DNA from: Mucor racemosus
Taxonomy: Eukaryota > Mucoromycota > Mucoromycetes > Mucorales > Mucoraceae
Assembly: GCA_027405735.1 (NCBI GenBank)
Contig: JAPEHQ010000003.1
Coordinates: forward strand, 1,240,001 to 1,304,000
Direction of reading: 5' to 3'
Length of the DNA stretch: 64,000 nucleotides
Position numbers and translations under genes: made by a program. This document shows, one piece after another, positions 48,917-60,953 of this stretch. The notes beneath the pieces are model-generated. The model was given only the letters and a program-made list of their open reading frames with translations, did not search any database and was not told the DNA's origin. Numbering within the stretch: position 1 is the stretch's first letter; each line of letters starts with the position of its first letter.

Positions 48917-49156
48917 TGAGAGTTTATGGATACATAAAATCTTATTTATAGAAATAATAATAATAATCACTAGTAATATTTATCATGGAGAACGTAGGCT
49001 TTATTACTAGAAAAAATAATGGTAAAAGAAAGAACCAAGAGCTTCTAGGTTTTAGTCTAAAAGACTATTTATATAATATAAGAACTACAACAATGCAATA
49101 TGAGTTAGAAATGGATCGGCTTTAGAGTGGCTGTTTAATATCTTCGAAAATCAACA
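48917..49156 (-). mobile_element. Solo LTR, family Y, inverted copy in gene space
   Basis: A 240-bp reverse complement of the LTR at 6183-6417 and 25957-26192, from TGTTGATTTTCGAAG to CATAAACTCTCA on the minus strand. Flanks are ATTAT and ATCAT, a 5-bp duplication with one change. This shows that family Y is a dispersed LTR and not merely part of the tandem unit. Confidence 0.85.
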
Positions 49157-49511
49157 ATCATATAGTGTTGGGCAGGTGCACTAGTGTGCCCTGAAAAAGA
49201 CAAATGTCCTCGCAAAGATCGTGCTGTCCGACCCCAAATGGATAAAAAACGAGAATGTCATTAATAACTATTGATCCAAATAGCTTGAAGCTATAACATA
49301 ATATACTACAGCAGAAATTGATTCTCATTGCTATACTAGATTATTTGGACAATTGTGGCAGTATCATAGCAGTAATCGTATTTAAGATTTAATTATTATG
49401 TACTATTCTCTATTAGTATACACGCATGTATTTTATTTTATACTCTTTTTATTCTGTTGTGATTTTCAACTAATATTCGCAAAATGCAAACCTCTATTAG
49501 CATGCAGTGCG
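49157..49511. other. Intergenic, no gene seen
   Basis: About 350 bp between the solo LTR and the 3' end of the P450 gene. Nothing recognised. Confidence 0.5.
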
Positions 49512-51563
49512 CTAATATCTTTTTTTAAATTCAACGTGCAAATCTTTCGGACCTATGATAAAAGCTGCAGTTTTAGGCACTACTTGATTTGCATGGATCG
49601 AGTTTTGAGGTAATTTCCATTCGAATTTTCGCACTAAAAACTATGTTAATATGCGTAGGAATTAGTTTTTAAAAGATATCTTACACAACATTGATAACAT
49701 GACTCTCTGTTCTGCTAAACTAAAGTTCATTCCAATGCATTGACTATTGGGTGAATTATATCAATAAGAATTTTATAATAATAGAAACACAATACAACGA
49801 TTAAAATACATACCGAGCGCCATTTCCGAACGGAATCCAGCCTGCTAAATCCTCTCCTCCTTCATCTTTTGTAGCAAACCGATCAGGATTAAATACATCT
49901 GCATTCTTCCACACTTTATCACTGTGCTGAATATTGAAAATATCGATTGTTATAGAGGAGCCTTTTGGAATAAATGTGCCTGAAAGTACAGTATCTTCAG
50001 TTACTAGGCGTGGTACAGCTCCTACAACAGGGCCATTTATGCGAAGAGTCTTTGTATCGATAGGAAATGTTAGTTTATCTAGATGTAATAGAAATATGCA
50101 GACATGTTTACCTCTTTCATGATTTGGTTAATATAGACCATCTCTTTTGTTTGTTCGAGAGTAGGAAGAATATCAACTGAATCAGCCCCCAGGATATCAG
50201 TTGCTTCTTTTCGAGCTTTCTCTTGGATTTCCTAGATATATGATTAGAGTATATCTAAGACTATGCATTTGCACTTACCGGATATTTAGCTAAATAATAT
50301 ATAGCAAACGAGAGAGCATTACTAGTTGTCTATTTAATACATGTTCAGTCGTTATTGAATGTATATAAAAATGAAATCATTGTATACCTCATGGCCTGCA
50401 AAAAAGAATAAAAGGATATTGCTCTGCATAAAATCACAACAATTAATATGCAAACAAATAAGCATGACACACATTTACTACCTTTAGCTCTTCATTTGAA
50501 AGTATACCTTCACCTCGGTTTTCACTTTCAATCATCAAACTAAGTATATCTTTCTCGTTTTCTTCCAAAGTTTTATTATTCCAATCACCCAAATTAATTT
50601 CGTTTCTCCTTGCCTGAATAACACGTTCAATCATTTTAATGAAATGATCTAAATCCTTGTGCATTTGTCTTCTTTTTGAAGAAAGCCAAAGAAATTTCTC
50701 ATCCAAGATTGGGAATACAAAATAAAGTGTGTTTTGCAAACCCTCATTTACCTTGTTGTATATATTAACCCATTGGTTATCATTCTCAACGAGTGCTTTG
50801 AAATCAAAGTCTATTTCTATGTATGAGTACTGGTCTTTGAACATCAGATATACACATACCAAATCCAGCTTTTCCAAGAGCATCAAGAGTCCATCTTGTC
50901 ATTAAATCGGTTACCTCAATGTCATTTATGTCCATTTGTTCGTCCATAGTCTTAAACATATCTACCATCAATTTTCCAAACACTTTTACTGGCATAGAGC
51001 GATGAAAAGAAGGATTCATTACTTTTCTTTGATTCTTCCAATGTTGTCCATTCAAGAAAAGTATATTAGGACCTCCAATAAACTTTGTATTGAGCGATTT
51101 TTCAGTCTTGAATCGAACATTTACTTTTGGGAATAAATCTGTTCTTGTTAAAATCTGCTTTGCATCTTGTGCGTTGGCCACATGAACTTCCCATCCAGCA
51201 CGCCCCGGTCTCTATTAAATCATTCATCTTATTAATATTTACATAAATAAACATCATAGGATTTTTGTATATTACCACATAAATGCCATTGCTTTCCTTT
51301 GAATCAATCTCTGGAATCGTAAGCCTATATGAGCGGTCCCAGTAAGACTCTCCAGTTAAAATTGCTCGTAACACTTGAAAATGGCTATGGTAAGGAATAT
51401 GGCGTAACTGCCTTGGTGGTTTTAATACTCGATCCCTGATAATGTAACAAAGCGACATAGTGATTGCAGTAGATATTCCAATAATTTTGTTTCTCTTACT
51501 GAGATAAGGGCTAATATACAAATTGTAAAGCCTCAATAATGCACTATTATTACTGCTAATCAT
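49512..51563 (-). CDS. Cytochrome P450 monooxygenase
   Basis: Nine exons on the minus strand (51276-51563, 50860-51211, 50482-50810, 50388-50423, 50279-50329, 50112-50231, 49814-50049, 49685-49743, 49512-49633) encode about 530 residues. There is one N-terminal membrane anchor (IIGISTAITMSLCYII). P450 landmarks: helix C HWKNQRKVMNPSF, I-helix FFFAGHETTS, ExxR as KETLR, FNPDRF, and the heme loop FGNGARQCIG, where Cys is the thiolate ligand. The heme loop and I-helix are each split by introns, and family motifs fixed the splice sites. Exon 3 could start six bases earlier (adding EI before DFDF). Class II microsomal enzyme by anchor; substrate unknown. The start lies 96 bp after the photoreceptor gene. 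Confidence 0.9.
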
Positions 51564-51659
51564 GTTGATTTAGTATGAATAAAAAGAAAAAAGAAAAAGA
51601 AAAAAGGAGCAAATATCTATAAAACAGTTCAGATTAATGCAAATGCGATAAGTCACTGT

Positions 51660-53783
51660 TTATTTGCGTATTAATGATTTTGCATAACGTAAACCACATG
51701 CATTGCAAAGTTCTTTAGGTCCATTTGGTCCTTTACGCCATTCTGGAGAATCTCTTCGTTGACATTTGGCACACATTTTAGGCTCATCATTATCATTAAA
51801 CTTTGTCTTTTTCTATGTAAATGTATATTGGTTAGATAAAATCTAGTAACTTTGATGCATAAGGTATATAAACCAACCTTCATTCTCTGTTTACTCGAGT
51901 TATTATACTTCTCTAATTGGTCTTTTAGTCGTTTATTTGATTGCTGTAATTGATGTCGTTCATATTGCCAATTTGTAGTCCTTGATGGTTCTAATTCAGT
52001 AAACAAATTTTCATCTTTCAAGATAGTCGCAATAGGGGTAGAAGAGAAGAGGGGTATTTGACTATTCAATGTTATTGGTAATGATGGTAGCAATAATTTC
52101 ACTTGTAATAGTACGAATGAAGGCTGGTAACTGTTATCACCAGGATAAAATGTGCTGATGACTCGTACATAACTTCCTTTTGAATTAAGAACTGTATGCG
52201 ACACACTCGCAATTCCTTTGCCTGCTTTTACTATATCTAATGCTTTTGTAATCTCAGTTATAGAATCATTTTCAACATACTGATAGATAGATTCTTGTTC
52301 CAGCGAGTCGCAAGCAAAACCGACAACATCTATACATGTAGAAGTAACATGTAGATATAAACCAGCCAAAGATAACTTTGCCCAATATTCTCCTCCTTCC
52401 CTTTCTTCTCCTAACTGCTGGTGCGAATGCCGTAATATTTGATTACGTGATAGTTGATAAACAGGTCTTTCTCTACCAGATAATACCAAGCATTTTCTAC
52501 CTTTACTCTGATCCATGTGTAATTTTCCACGACAATCAATCCAAATATAACCTGATTTCTTCCTTCTTATTCTATAAACTAGGTTGATCATTTTATCTGG
52601 ATTTAATGTTGCATCTTTAATTTCTCTCATAATGGGTATAATATCAGAAGGATGACAAATTGAACTAAGTGAGTTTCTTAATAATTCAGAAGGCTCGTAT
52701 TCCAACATGAATGAACTGGAATTGGACACATACAAAAATATGCCCTTTAAGGATAATACATGGATAAAATCACAACTTTGATCTAGTAATAACTGATTCC
52801 ATTCTTTTTCAATTTGCTGTTCGTTTAATTCTAGATCATTGTAATCAATGCTTGTTGCATCTAACAGGCTTATAATATCGGTAGCTTCGGGTTTTGATGG
52901 GATTTCACGAAAGTATTCATCAATAGAAGAATCAAATGACATTAGATTATTGCCATTGGTGCCTATATCAATTGCTTAAATATACGTATTCATATTGAAT
53001 ACATTGCTTCAATAGTATTTACTCACTCGAAGAAGCTGTCAATCTGAAAGACGGCAAAGCGGTTGTGTTTTGATGGTAATTTATGAGGTAGGTGCCATCT
53101 ATCAAATCATGTGTGTTAATGGGTTTGCTTTTCATTAAAAATCTGAATATGTATTTACCTTTCATTTTATCTAAAATTGAATTGGGTTGTTCAACTAAAT
53201 CAACCTGTAAACCCACAAAATAATCAACTTGACCAATATTGCCAATAATTGGTATTACGGTAACCAAGTTAACAAATGGCTTTGGTATGAAATGTTAATA
53301 TATAGCTAAGCAATTCTAATGTACATTCAATACCTGTCCTCCCTTTCGATAATTGATAATACTCGCTTGATGCTCTTTTCCTTGATTTAGTTGAGCCTTC
53401 AAGTGATATACAGCTTGATTATCAGTATGTTGACGTCTTGAACCACAAGTAACTTGACCATCAGGGCTCTGTAAAAACCTACAATTTTTACCTACAATCT
53501 CATTATTGGTGTATCCTGTTAATCGTTCAAAAGCAGGAGAGCAATAAATAACGGGGCAGTCGAATTGATTTGCATCAGATACAACAAAAGAACATGATAG
53601 ATCAATGGGACCTAATTGAATTTGTGGATTGGGTCGATTCATTAGCCGTGACAAGACATTTATCATATCAAATCCTGAATTGGAGTAAACGCCTGTAAGT
53701 GATGGATTTAACGTAGCAACATCCGTTGTAGGATTAGAAGTTGTTGCGGTTGTAATAGTGTCTGGTGTAATAGAATTATTCAT
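51660..53783 (-). CDS. White-collar-1-like blue-light photoreceptor
   Basis: Five exons on the minus strand (53334-53783, 53159-53279, 53027-53098, 51878-52974, 51660-51812) encode 630 residues. A LOV domain covers about 60-190 with the flavin-adduct motif [12 protein letters not shown] (Cys about 101) and [20 protein letters not shown]. Two further PAS domains lie at about 270-390 and 400-505. The C-terminal GATA finger is CX2CX18CX2C ([18 protein letters not shown] and CNACGL), typical of white-collar proteins. The finger is only seen after removing the last intron; reading through destroys it. With a WC-2 partner, such proteins drive light-induced transcription. Mucorales usually carry several WC-1 paralogs. 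It is shorter than Neurospora WC-1 and lacks poly-Q. All key residues are present. Confidence 0.93.
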
Positions 53784-54297
53784 AAATATAGTATATAGTG
53801 TAAAAGAAAAGAAAAAGAAAATCTATTACTTTTTTCTGTCTTTTTGCCTTGCAGGATTACAATGTTACATATCGTCGATGCCCGATCTGTATGTCTAATT
53901 GGTCATGATTTTACAAAAGAGTGCTTCCGTATCGGGAAATACACATCCTCCTTACAACCGTTGTAGTGGTTGTTCTTCTTTACTGATTGAAACTCAGAAT
54001 AAACGTTGTTTGCGGTATATCAATGCTAAATACTGATATTTATAAGGCTTTTGATGGTATTTTTGTAAAACAAAAAATATCACAAGATACTATATAGCTT
54101 TTACTAAATAATTGCATTTTTATTAATTACAACGTTAGTCTTTTGCGAGGGCGAAAAAATAGTTTGAAAATCACATATTATATTTGAGATTGGTGTCCCG
54201 CAATCTATTACAAAAAATGGAGATGTACTACGCTTTATTATTGAATCATTTGACAAGTATATTTACAAATTAAATACACTTTAATTTTATTAATAAA
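53784..54297. other. Promoter region of the photoreceptor gene
   Basis: About 510 bp between the photoreceptor start and the 3' end of the F-box gene. Contains a pyrimidine-rich stretch just upstream of the start on the minus strand. No gene. Confidence 0.5.
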
Positions 54298-56780
54298 TCA
54301 AGAGACAATACCTCGTAACAGTCCTTCTTTGCTAGTAACAACAACTTCTCTACCACCAATGACATTTACGTCAATGCCTCTTACTTGTTGAGTATGCGAA
54401 CTCCTTTTCCCCTCAACTTGTGCAACGTTTTCAACAGTACCCGTAATCTTGCCTGTTTCAATATCCATAACAGTGACTTTACCATCTTCAGTTAATAAGA
54501 ATAATGACGTATATAATACATTGTAGGCTGTATATTTGACTGGTATATCTTGTGGTTGCTGTTCATCTTTATCAAAAGTGTGCGATAAAAGCATGGATTG
54601 TAGTCCCTTTGGCGGTGAATAAGGTAATATGAATTGTTGTGGTTGCAGTTTTTTGTTGGTATATTGTTGTTGAGGTTGGATATTATTAGTATTATTTTGT
54701 AAATTATGGTTATTGTTGGTTAAATCAATAGAAAACTCATGTTGAGATAATAACTGTGATTGATATTGTTGTTCCAATATCATTTGAATTGCTAACCTTG
54801 ATAGCTCTTTAGTTCTTCTTGGCCACCAAGAAAACCTTTGAGTTAATTCCATTAATAAACTATCTGAAATGGTTTCTTCGTCTTGTGTATTATTATCAAT
54901 TAAAGGATCCCATTTAACTTGTAATAAATATGAAATATCCCAGACTTTGATTTCTAATTTATCTCGTTGATTATCACTGCGATTATCACCAACTGCAATT
55001 AACCGAAATCCATGTTGAGCTAAATCATCTCGACTATATTCTGCTGATTCTTTACCATCAGAAGACATCCAATAAGGTGGTAATACAAGTGTTGATTCCA
55101 AACCCCAAGGTCTTACATCAACGGGTACTTCAACAGTATCAGCATCATCGTCCTCCTCAACATCCTGTTCTTGTCCTCGTGGCAGTTCATTTCGTTGCAT
55201 ATTTAAATCGAGCTGTGGTAGTATCTCTTCATCTAGTCGAATATTAATAAGATCTTGTGGTTCAGGATGAATAATGCTGGTAGTGTTTGTTGTTCGACGT
55301 ATTACCGTAGCATCTTGAGTAGTTTTCCATGGTAATGAACCTACTTTTATGCCAAATCTCCAATCATAAACAGACAATTCATCATCTTGATAACTTCCTG
55401 TGCATATTAAATGATTTAAATAAGGAGGATATTTGAAATGAATCATACAGCTGACATCAGTTCCAAGTCGAATACAAGTAATCATTTCCGTTGCGTTTCC
55501 GAATAAAAATCTATCATTGTTGCTAGTATTGCCGAGGCCCAAGAAATATTGATATTTCTTTGGTATAGGGACAAGTTGATTTGATATACCATCCCAAATA
55601 ACAGGCGTTATAGATGGATCCAATATATTACGTTGTCCCCGTAAATCAAATTTAGCTAATTGTACACAGCCTGTAATGTTACGTTCAAAAATGGGACCAA
55701 TTGCAAGCATATACACTGTAAAACGAGAATTATCACTTTCTGATGGAGATCGTGTTGGACACACAATGTCCATCCAATCTGTTAAATTTGATGATGACAT
55801 TGAACTTTCATTGCAATCACCATCATTGGATTGACACCAGGATGTATCTGAAAATAAGAATACTTCTCTACCCAAAAATAAATCTTCTACTTTTACATGA
55901 GCAACGCACTGCGTTGACCCATCGTCAAATAATCGATAAACAAATATAGCTTTCCAAATATCCACACGATCTTCAAATTCATCATTATTTTGTTGTTGCT
56001 GTTGTTGTTGCTGATCTAAACCATTCAAAAATGCAATTCCAACAGCCAATGTAAAGAAACGAACCTTTTGAAAGCCTTTCCCATTTGCAGTTGGCATACG
56101 AATAGATTGGATACCAATAATTTGACATGTAATGTTTGAAGGTGCTAAATTTAATTCAAATGTTCGAATCAATTTCCAAGATGGGTATTCCCAAAATAAG
56201 ATTTTATGCTGCGATGTTCTACTAAGTGCATGTTTGCGATGTTTACCAGTAGCAACAATACCAGTTTTATCAATACGATCAATATCTACAACAAGAGGAT
56301 CTTGTATCCAAAATGGTGTTTCCAATGGTGGTTCTTGTTCTTGTTCTTGCTGTTCTTCATCAATGGTATCTTCAACAAATCTTCTTTTACGACTTTTATG
56401 TAATTGCTCTTGAACAAATTCAAAACTAAAGTTTTCAGTTGCTTTTTGTTGTTTTACAAGATGAATCATAAAGTCTTTCCAATCAATCAACTTTTTAGAG
56501 TTAAATGAATACTCAACTCGACTTCCCCAAACTGGATATCTTGATAAAAATGCATTATACCATAGTTTAGGGTCATCAATTAGACTGGTTTGAAAAAAAA
56601 AAAAAAAAAAAAGAGATTAATAACTACACATAATCATCCCCCCCCCCAGCAAAATGTTCAAATAAAGTACCTGTGAAATCGCTTATTTACTTGACCAACT
56701 TTGATTAAAGATTCTACATCATTTACAAGCATTGTGAATATACGCAAGAGTATCTCGTCTGGAATTTTATGCATTTGCAT
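54298..56780 (-). CDS. F-box protein with beta-propeller-like C-terminus
   Basis: Two exons on the minus strand (56671-56780, 54298-56584) encode 798 residues. The first about 45 residues read as an F-box (MHKIPDEILLRIFTMLVNDV, VGQVNKRFHSLIDDPKLWYN), completed across the intron. The long second exon has acidic and Gln-rich linkers and several blade-like strands (HKILFWEYPSWKLIRTFEL, HLICTGSYQDDELSVYDWRF, GKVTVMDIETGKITG, RGIDVNVIGGREVVVTSKEG), suggesting a degenerate WD40 or other propeller. I infer a substrate receptor of an SCF ubiquitin ligase; the substrate is unknown. The intron holds an 18-20 bp A/T run and a nine-base C/G run. Confidence 0.8.
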
Positions 56781-59700
56781 GTTATATGATATGTATGACC
56801 GGGAACTACGGGTTTTTAAAAGGGTTTATAAAAGAGAAAAAGATTATAATATTATATTTGTATGAGAACCCGCTTAATTATACACTACCTACCTACACTC
56901 TCTCTCTCTTATCAAAAAGGCATCGTCCCTACGCACCTAAAAAAAAAAGAGCGACTTTCTTTTTTCTGAACAAAAAAGTCAATTCCACTACATGGAACTT
57001 AGAGCCAATTAAATGGTGCTTGTATCAATCTAGGGAGATTCAATTGATTTGGTTTGGGGTCTTTATGTCATTTACATTTTTATTGAAATCAACCTAAATT
57101 AAAAATCTTGCGTTTATCATCTTTTAGATAAAGATATTCTTGGTCATTTGTATAGACATTTAAGGTTTTCGTTAGCCTCAAAATATATGCTATGAGATAT
57201 TTTCTTCAATTTTAGTTTCGAAAATATCAATTTAAAGTATACTTTGGGTTACATTCACCACTTTTCTTGGTATAACATATTCATTACCATCAAAATTCGC
57301 TCAATTTTATGCATTATTCAGCAGTTGCAAAGCATTTTATTGCATTTTCAAAGTCTAGCGGGGGTTTAAATACCAAATCGCCAGCTGTCCATTTTTTTTC
57401 AAAATCGAGATTCAAAAAAAAAACCTTGGCTTTCAAGGATTATTTTTCACCAGATTTGTAATAAAGCATCTAATATGTTCTAATAAGTAATATGTAGTTT
57501 TTTGTTCTCTATAATTTGCAATTTTTTATTTTTAAATGACTCACTAAAAATTCTGAGAAAATCAAAAAAATCTAAAAAAGTGATTTTCTAAAGAAAAATC
57601 AAATTCTTGCAAATTAAATTAATTAAAAATAGCATTCAGTTAACATATATAGCTTTTGCGCTCATTTTTGATCTATATTTATCTTATAAAAAGATCTCGT
57701 TTTTCGGGGTAAAAAACGGGTTTTGTCCAAATTGCAATTTTTGCCTTATGGTACCTCATCCAAAATTGACGAAAATCAAGGTGAAATAAAGGTCTAAAAA
57801 AGTCTATGAAAATGGTTCAGATCATATCCTTGGACAATGGCGAATCGTTTGGTATACTTTAGAGCGCCAGCTATGGTCAGGAGCTCGAGGAACGCAACCA
57901 TCAAAATCGCTAATTTTTACTCTTTTTTCGCTCTAAAATGGCAATTTACTTTTTAATTTACAGTATATGAGCGCAATTGCATGACAATCAAGTAAAACTG
58001 ATCCATCTTCATTGATATATATTAAATTTCATGATGTATTTTGGGTTTGAAACGGTTACACACGTATTTATGTAAGATTAAAAACTTTGATTTGAGGGGT
58101 AAAATACTGGTATTAGCTCGGATTTCAGATTATTTAATGTGAATAAAGTAAATGTATCAGCTTTCTAATAGAACAGAATACTATGTGGAGACTTCAGAAG
58201 CGGCATAGTTTTTTTTTTTTTTGCTTTGAATTTAGACATTTGGGTCAAAGAAGACATAGCTATTTTCAGTGCCAGGTAGACTTATGAGCTCTTAAAGGAT
58301 TTTTAAACCATATTTCAGCCATGTGCTGCTCAAAAAACTATTTTCAAATAATTATTAACAATATGGAAAATACAGCGCAATTTTTTTTAACAAGATAAGT
58401 TATAAATTCATATCTATTAAACAAGGTAGATGCAAAAAATGAAGTTTGCGGGGTTAAAAAAGCATGGGTTGATGTATCGCCAATTCGCTTGTCAAGCGCA
58501 ACTCTGGACTTCTGTATATGATTCCTGAGAACAAATGCATAAAAAACATATTTGATACAACAAAAATTGACGTTTGTATGTCTACTCAAATTAGAACTAA
58601 CTCGCGATGTATTTAGCAGTGAGTACTGATTGGCATCAGATTCTGGAAATAACATTACATAAAATGACGATAGTAACTAACTATATATGTCTCAACCGCC
58701 GGAGTAGAGCGGTCTATAATTCTGCTAATTGAAATTCAGGTATGAAACATCATGCAGATTTCAAACAAATCTAGAATTAAACATGATGTGCAACACAGTC
58801 CTTTACGATGTGAATGCAACCACGACGAAAAGGAGACAAATAAAACACTAAAAACACTCATTTACCGAATAAGTGTATGTTAATGTTTTGCATATCAAGT
58901 GTGAAAATAACAGTATTTGCCAAAGAATATCCGAGTCTTTTGCGTACAATGAATGAAGATAAATAAATTGAGTTTTAATGATGTGATCAAAATGATGTTA
59001 CCAAAGCTCTTCCATAACTTTATAGATGATCTTTCAAATGAAATCTGTACAATTGTAGCTTCGGAATCGGATTTGTTGGCCCATCTAGTTAGTAGAGTAA
59101 ATAAACAAATTATAAAGTTTTTAATTTCAAAATTTTGTCTTTCGAATTCCATAAGACATCTAATATATAGGATAGGAAAAATCGCTTGAATTTTCGTAAA
59201 TAGAATAATAATAATAAAAAAAAGGGGAGGGAGGGAGGGGGATCACTCAAAAATACATTTGGTAATGCAAAGGAAGATCAGTTTATTGTAGCGTGAGTAG
59301 TAAAATGTAATAACCCAACCAAAAACAGGACACATTACGCCTCGGGTAATATCCAAAATGTAATTTTATCATGGAAGAAAGTCATGCAATCTGCTTTTCT
59401 AATGTCAATGCTTTACTTGAAATATTTTCATGAATAATTTTCTACAAGATATTCTAACAGAAAGGAAATACAAGTGGAAAATGGATGTATTTGTATATAT
59501 TATATGTGCGTGTGTGTGTGTTAACAAAAACTTCCATTTATCCTCCGGTCTGATTTTTAGTCATCCTTTTAGCTTTAAAATGCTTGAAATATACTGATCT
59601 AATCATAGATTTAATTGGCCAACAAATCAGCATATAACACAAAAAAGCCCATGAAATAATAATAAAAAACGCCATATTTTTTCCTTCCCTCAAATTCTTT

Positions 59701-59811
59701 TAGTTTCTCTTTTTCTTCTTGATTCCATCACTTTTTTTTTTATTTTTATTTAATTATTAAATTTTTGGATAAAAAAAAAAAAAAAAAAAAAAAAAACAAT
59801 TATAATACATC
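56781..59811. other. Intergenic, 3 kb AT-rich, no gene seen
   Basis: No supported gene. A plus-strand frame at 58953-59189 (MKINKLSFNDVIKMMLPKLF) is mildly protein-like, but I could not attach exons. The last 60 bp contain T and A homopolymers of more than 20 bases directly before the RNA-binding protein start and belong to its leader. Confidence 0.5.
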
Positions 59812-60953
59812 ATGTCATTTACACAAAATCGTTTTGGTGCCCTCTTAGGCGAGGAAGAAACTGAAATCGATAAGCTCGGTAACCTTAAGCCCGTCGAAAA
59901 GAAGGGTGATGCTCCACCTCCTACTAGACGTGAACAACGTCGTGCCACTACTGGTACTAGACAACCTGCTGGTAAGTTTTTCTTTTTTTTCTTCCTCAGA
60001 CATTTTGCATGAAAATCGCGTCCCAATTTCTCATTAAATGTCTTTAATATAAATTAGTCTCTCCCCCTTCAAGACGTGATCGTGGCAACCGTAAGGATGT
60101 CTCTGAACCCACTCAAGTTACTTCCACTGAAGTTTCTTCAAGACCTGCTAGACCTGAAAGAGCTGGTCGCAGTGAGGGTGGTGGTCGTGGCCGTCAATTC
60201 GATCGTCACAGTGGAACCGGTGTCTAGTGAGTATTTTTTTTTCTTTTTTTTCTCAAATGTAAAACATGTATTCATATTTTATTCAATAGCGATAATGAAA
60301 AGAAGATCAATAAGGGCTGGGGTGAAGCTGGTACCGCCGAATTCCAAGGGTAAGCATCTAATTTACCTCTTTAATATGCTTTTTTTCTCACTAAAATAAA
60401 AATAAAATTATCATTTTATTAGTGCCCATGACGTATTGGATCCTAATGATCCAGATGCCGCCGAAACTCGCAATTCTCGCGCCGAAGAAGAAGAAGAGAA
60501 TACCAAAACTTTGGAAGAATATCTTTCTGAGAAGAAGAATGGTCAAACTTTCCGTCTCAATGAAGCCCGTAAGGCCAATGAAGGTGCTGATGATGGTCAA
60601 TGGAAGGGTGCCGTTGTCCTCGAGAAGGAAGAAGATGTCTTCTTTGTTGGCAAGGTAAAAAATAAAATAAAAACATAAACAATAAATTCTATATTAAAAC
60701 ATTTCAAATTATATAGGAAACTGAAGCCAAGTTAAAAACCAAGAACAAGAAGGAAAAGGTTTTCTTGGAAATTGATCAACCTGCTCATCGTAGTAATGAT
60801 GATCGTCGCGGTGGTCGCGGTGGCCGTGGTGGCCGTGGCGGTCGTGGCGGTAACAACAGCCGTGGCGGTCGTGGTGGTAACAAGAGCAACGGTCGTGGTC
60901 AAGGTTCCGTCAACTTGTCAGACTCAAAGGCTTTCCCTACCTTGGGTGCATAA
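59812..60953 (+). CDS. SERBP1/Stm1-like RNA-binding protein
   Basis: Five exons (59812-59971, 60058-60226, 60290-60349, 60423-60654, 60717-60953) encode 285 residues. The N-terminus MSFTQNRFGALLGEE resembles Stm1-like starts. The HABP4/PAI-RBP1 signature follows (RQFDRHSGTGVYDNEKKINK, GWGEAG), then EENTKTLEEYLSEKK. The C-terminus is an RGG box (about 12 RGG/GRGG repeats) and ends SDSKAFPTLGA. The family binds mRNA and ribosomes and includes ribosome-dormancy factors; nucleocytoplasmic, ribosome-associated action is inferred. The codon choice (CGT, GGT, GCC, AAG) is noticeably more biased than in neighbouring genes, which fits high expression. Confidence 0.9.

Noticed and set aside
58344..59189. 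Frames of 78-103 codons on both strands in the 3-kb gap
   Set aside because: No recognisable domain and no convincing exon neighbours. The plus frame at 58953 is the least unlikely.
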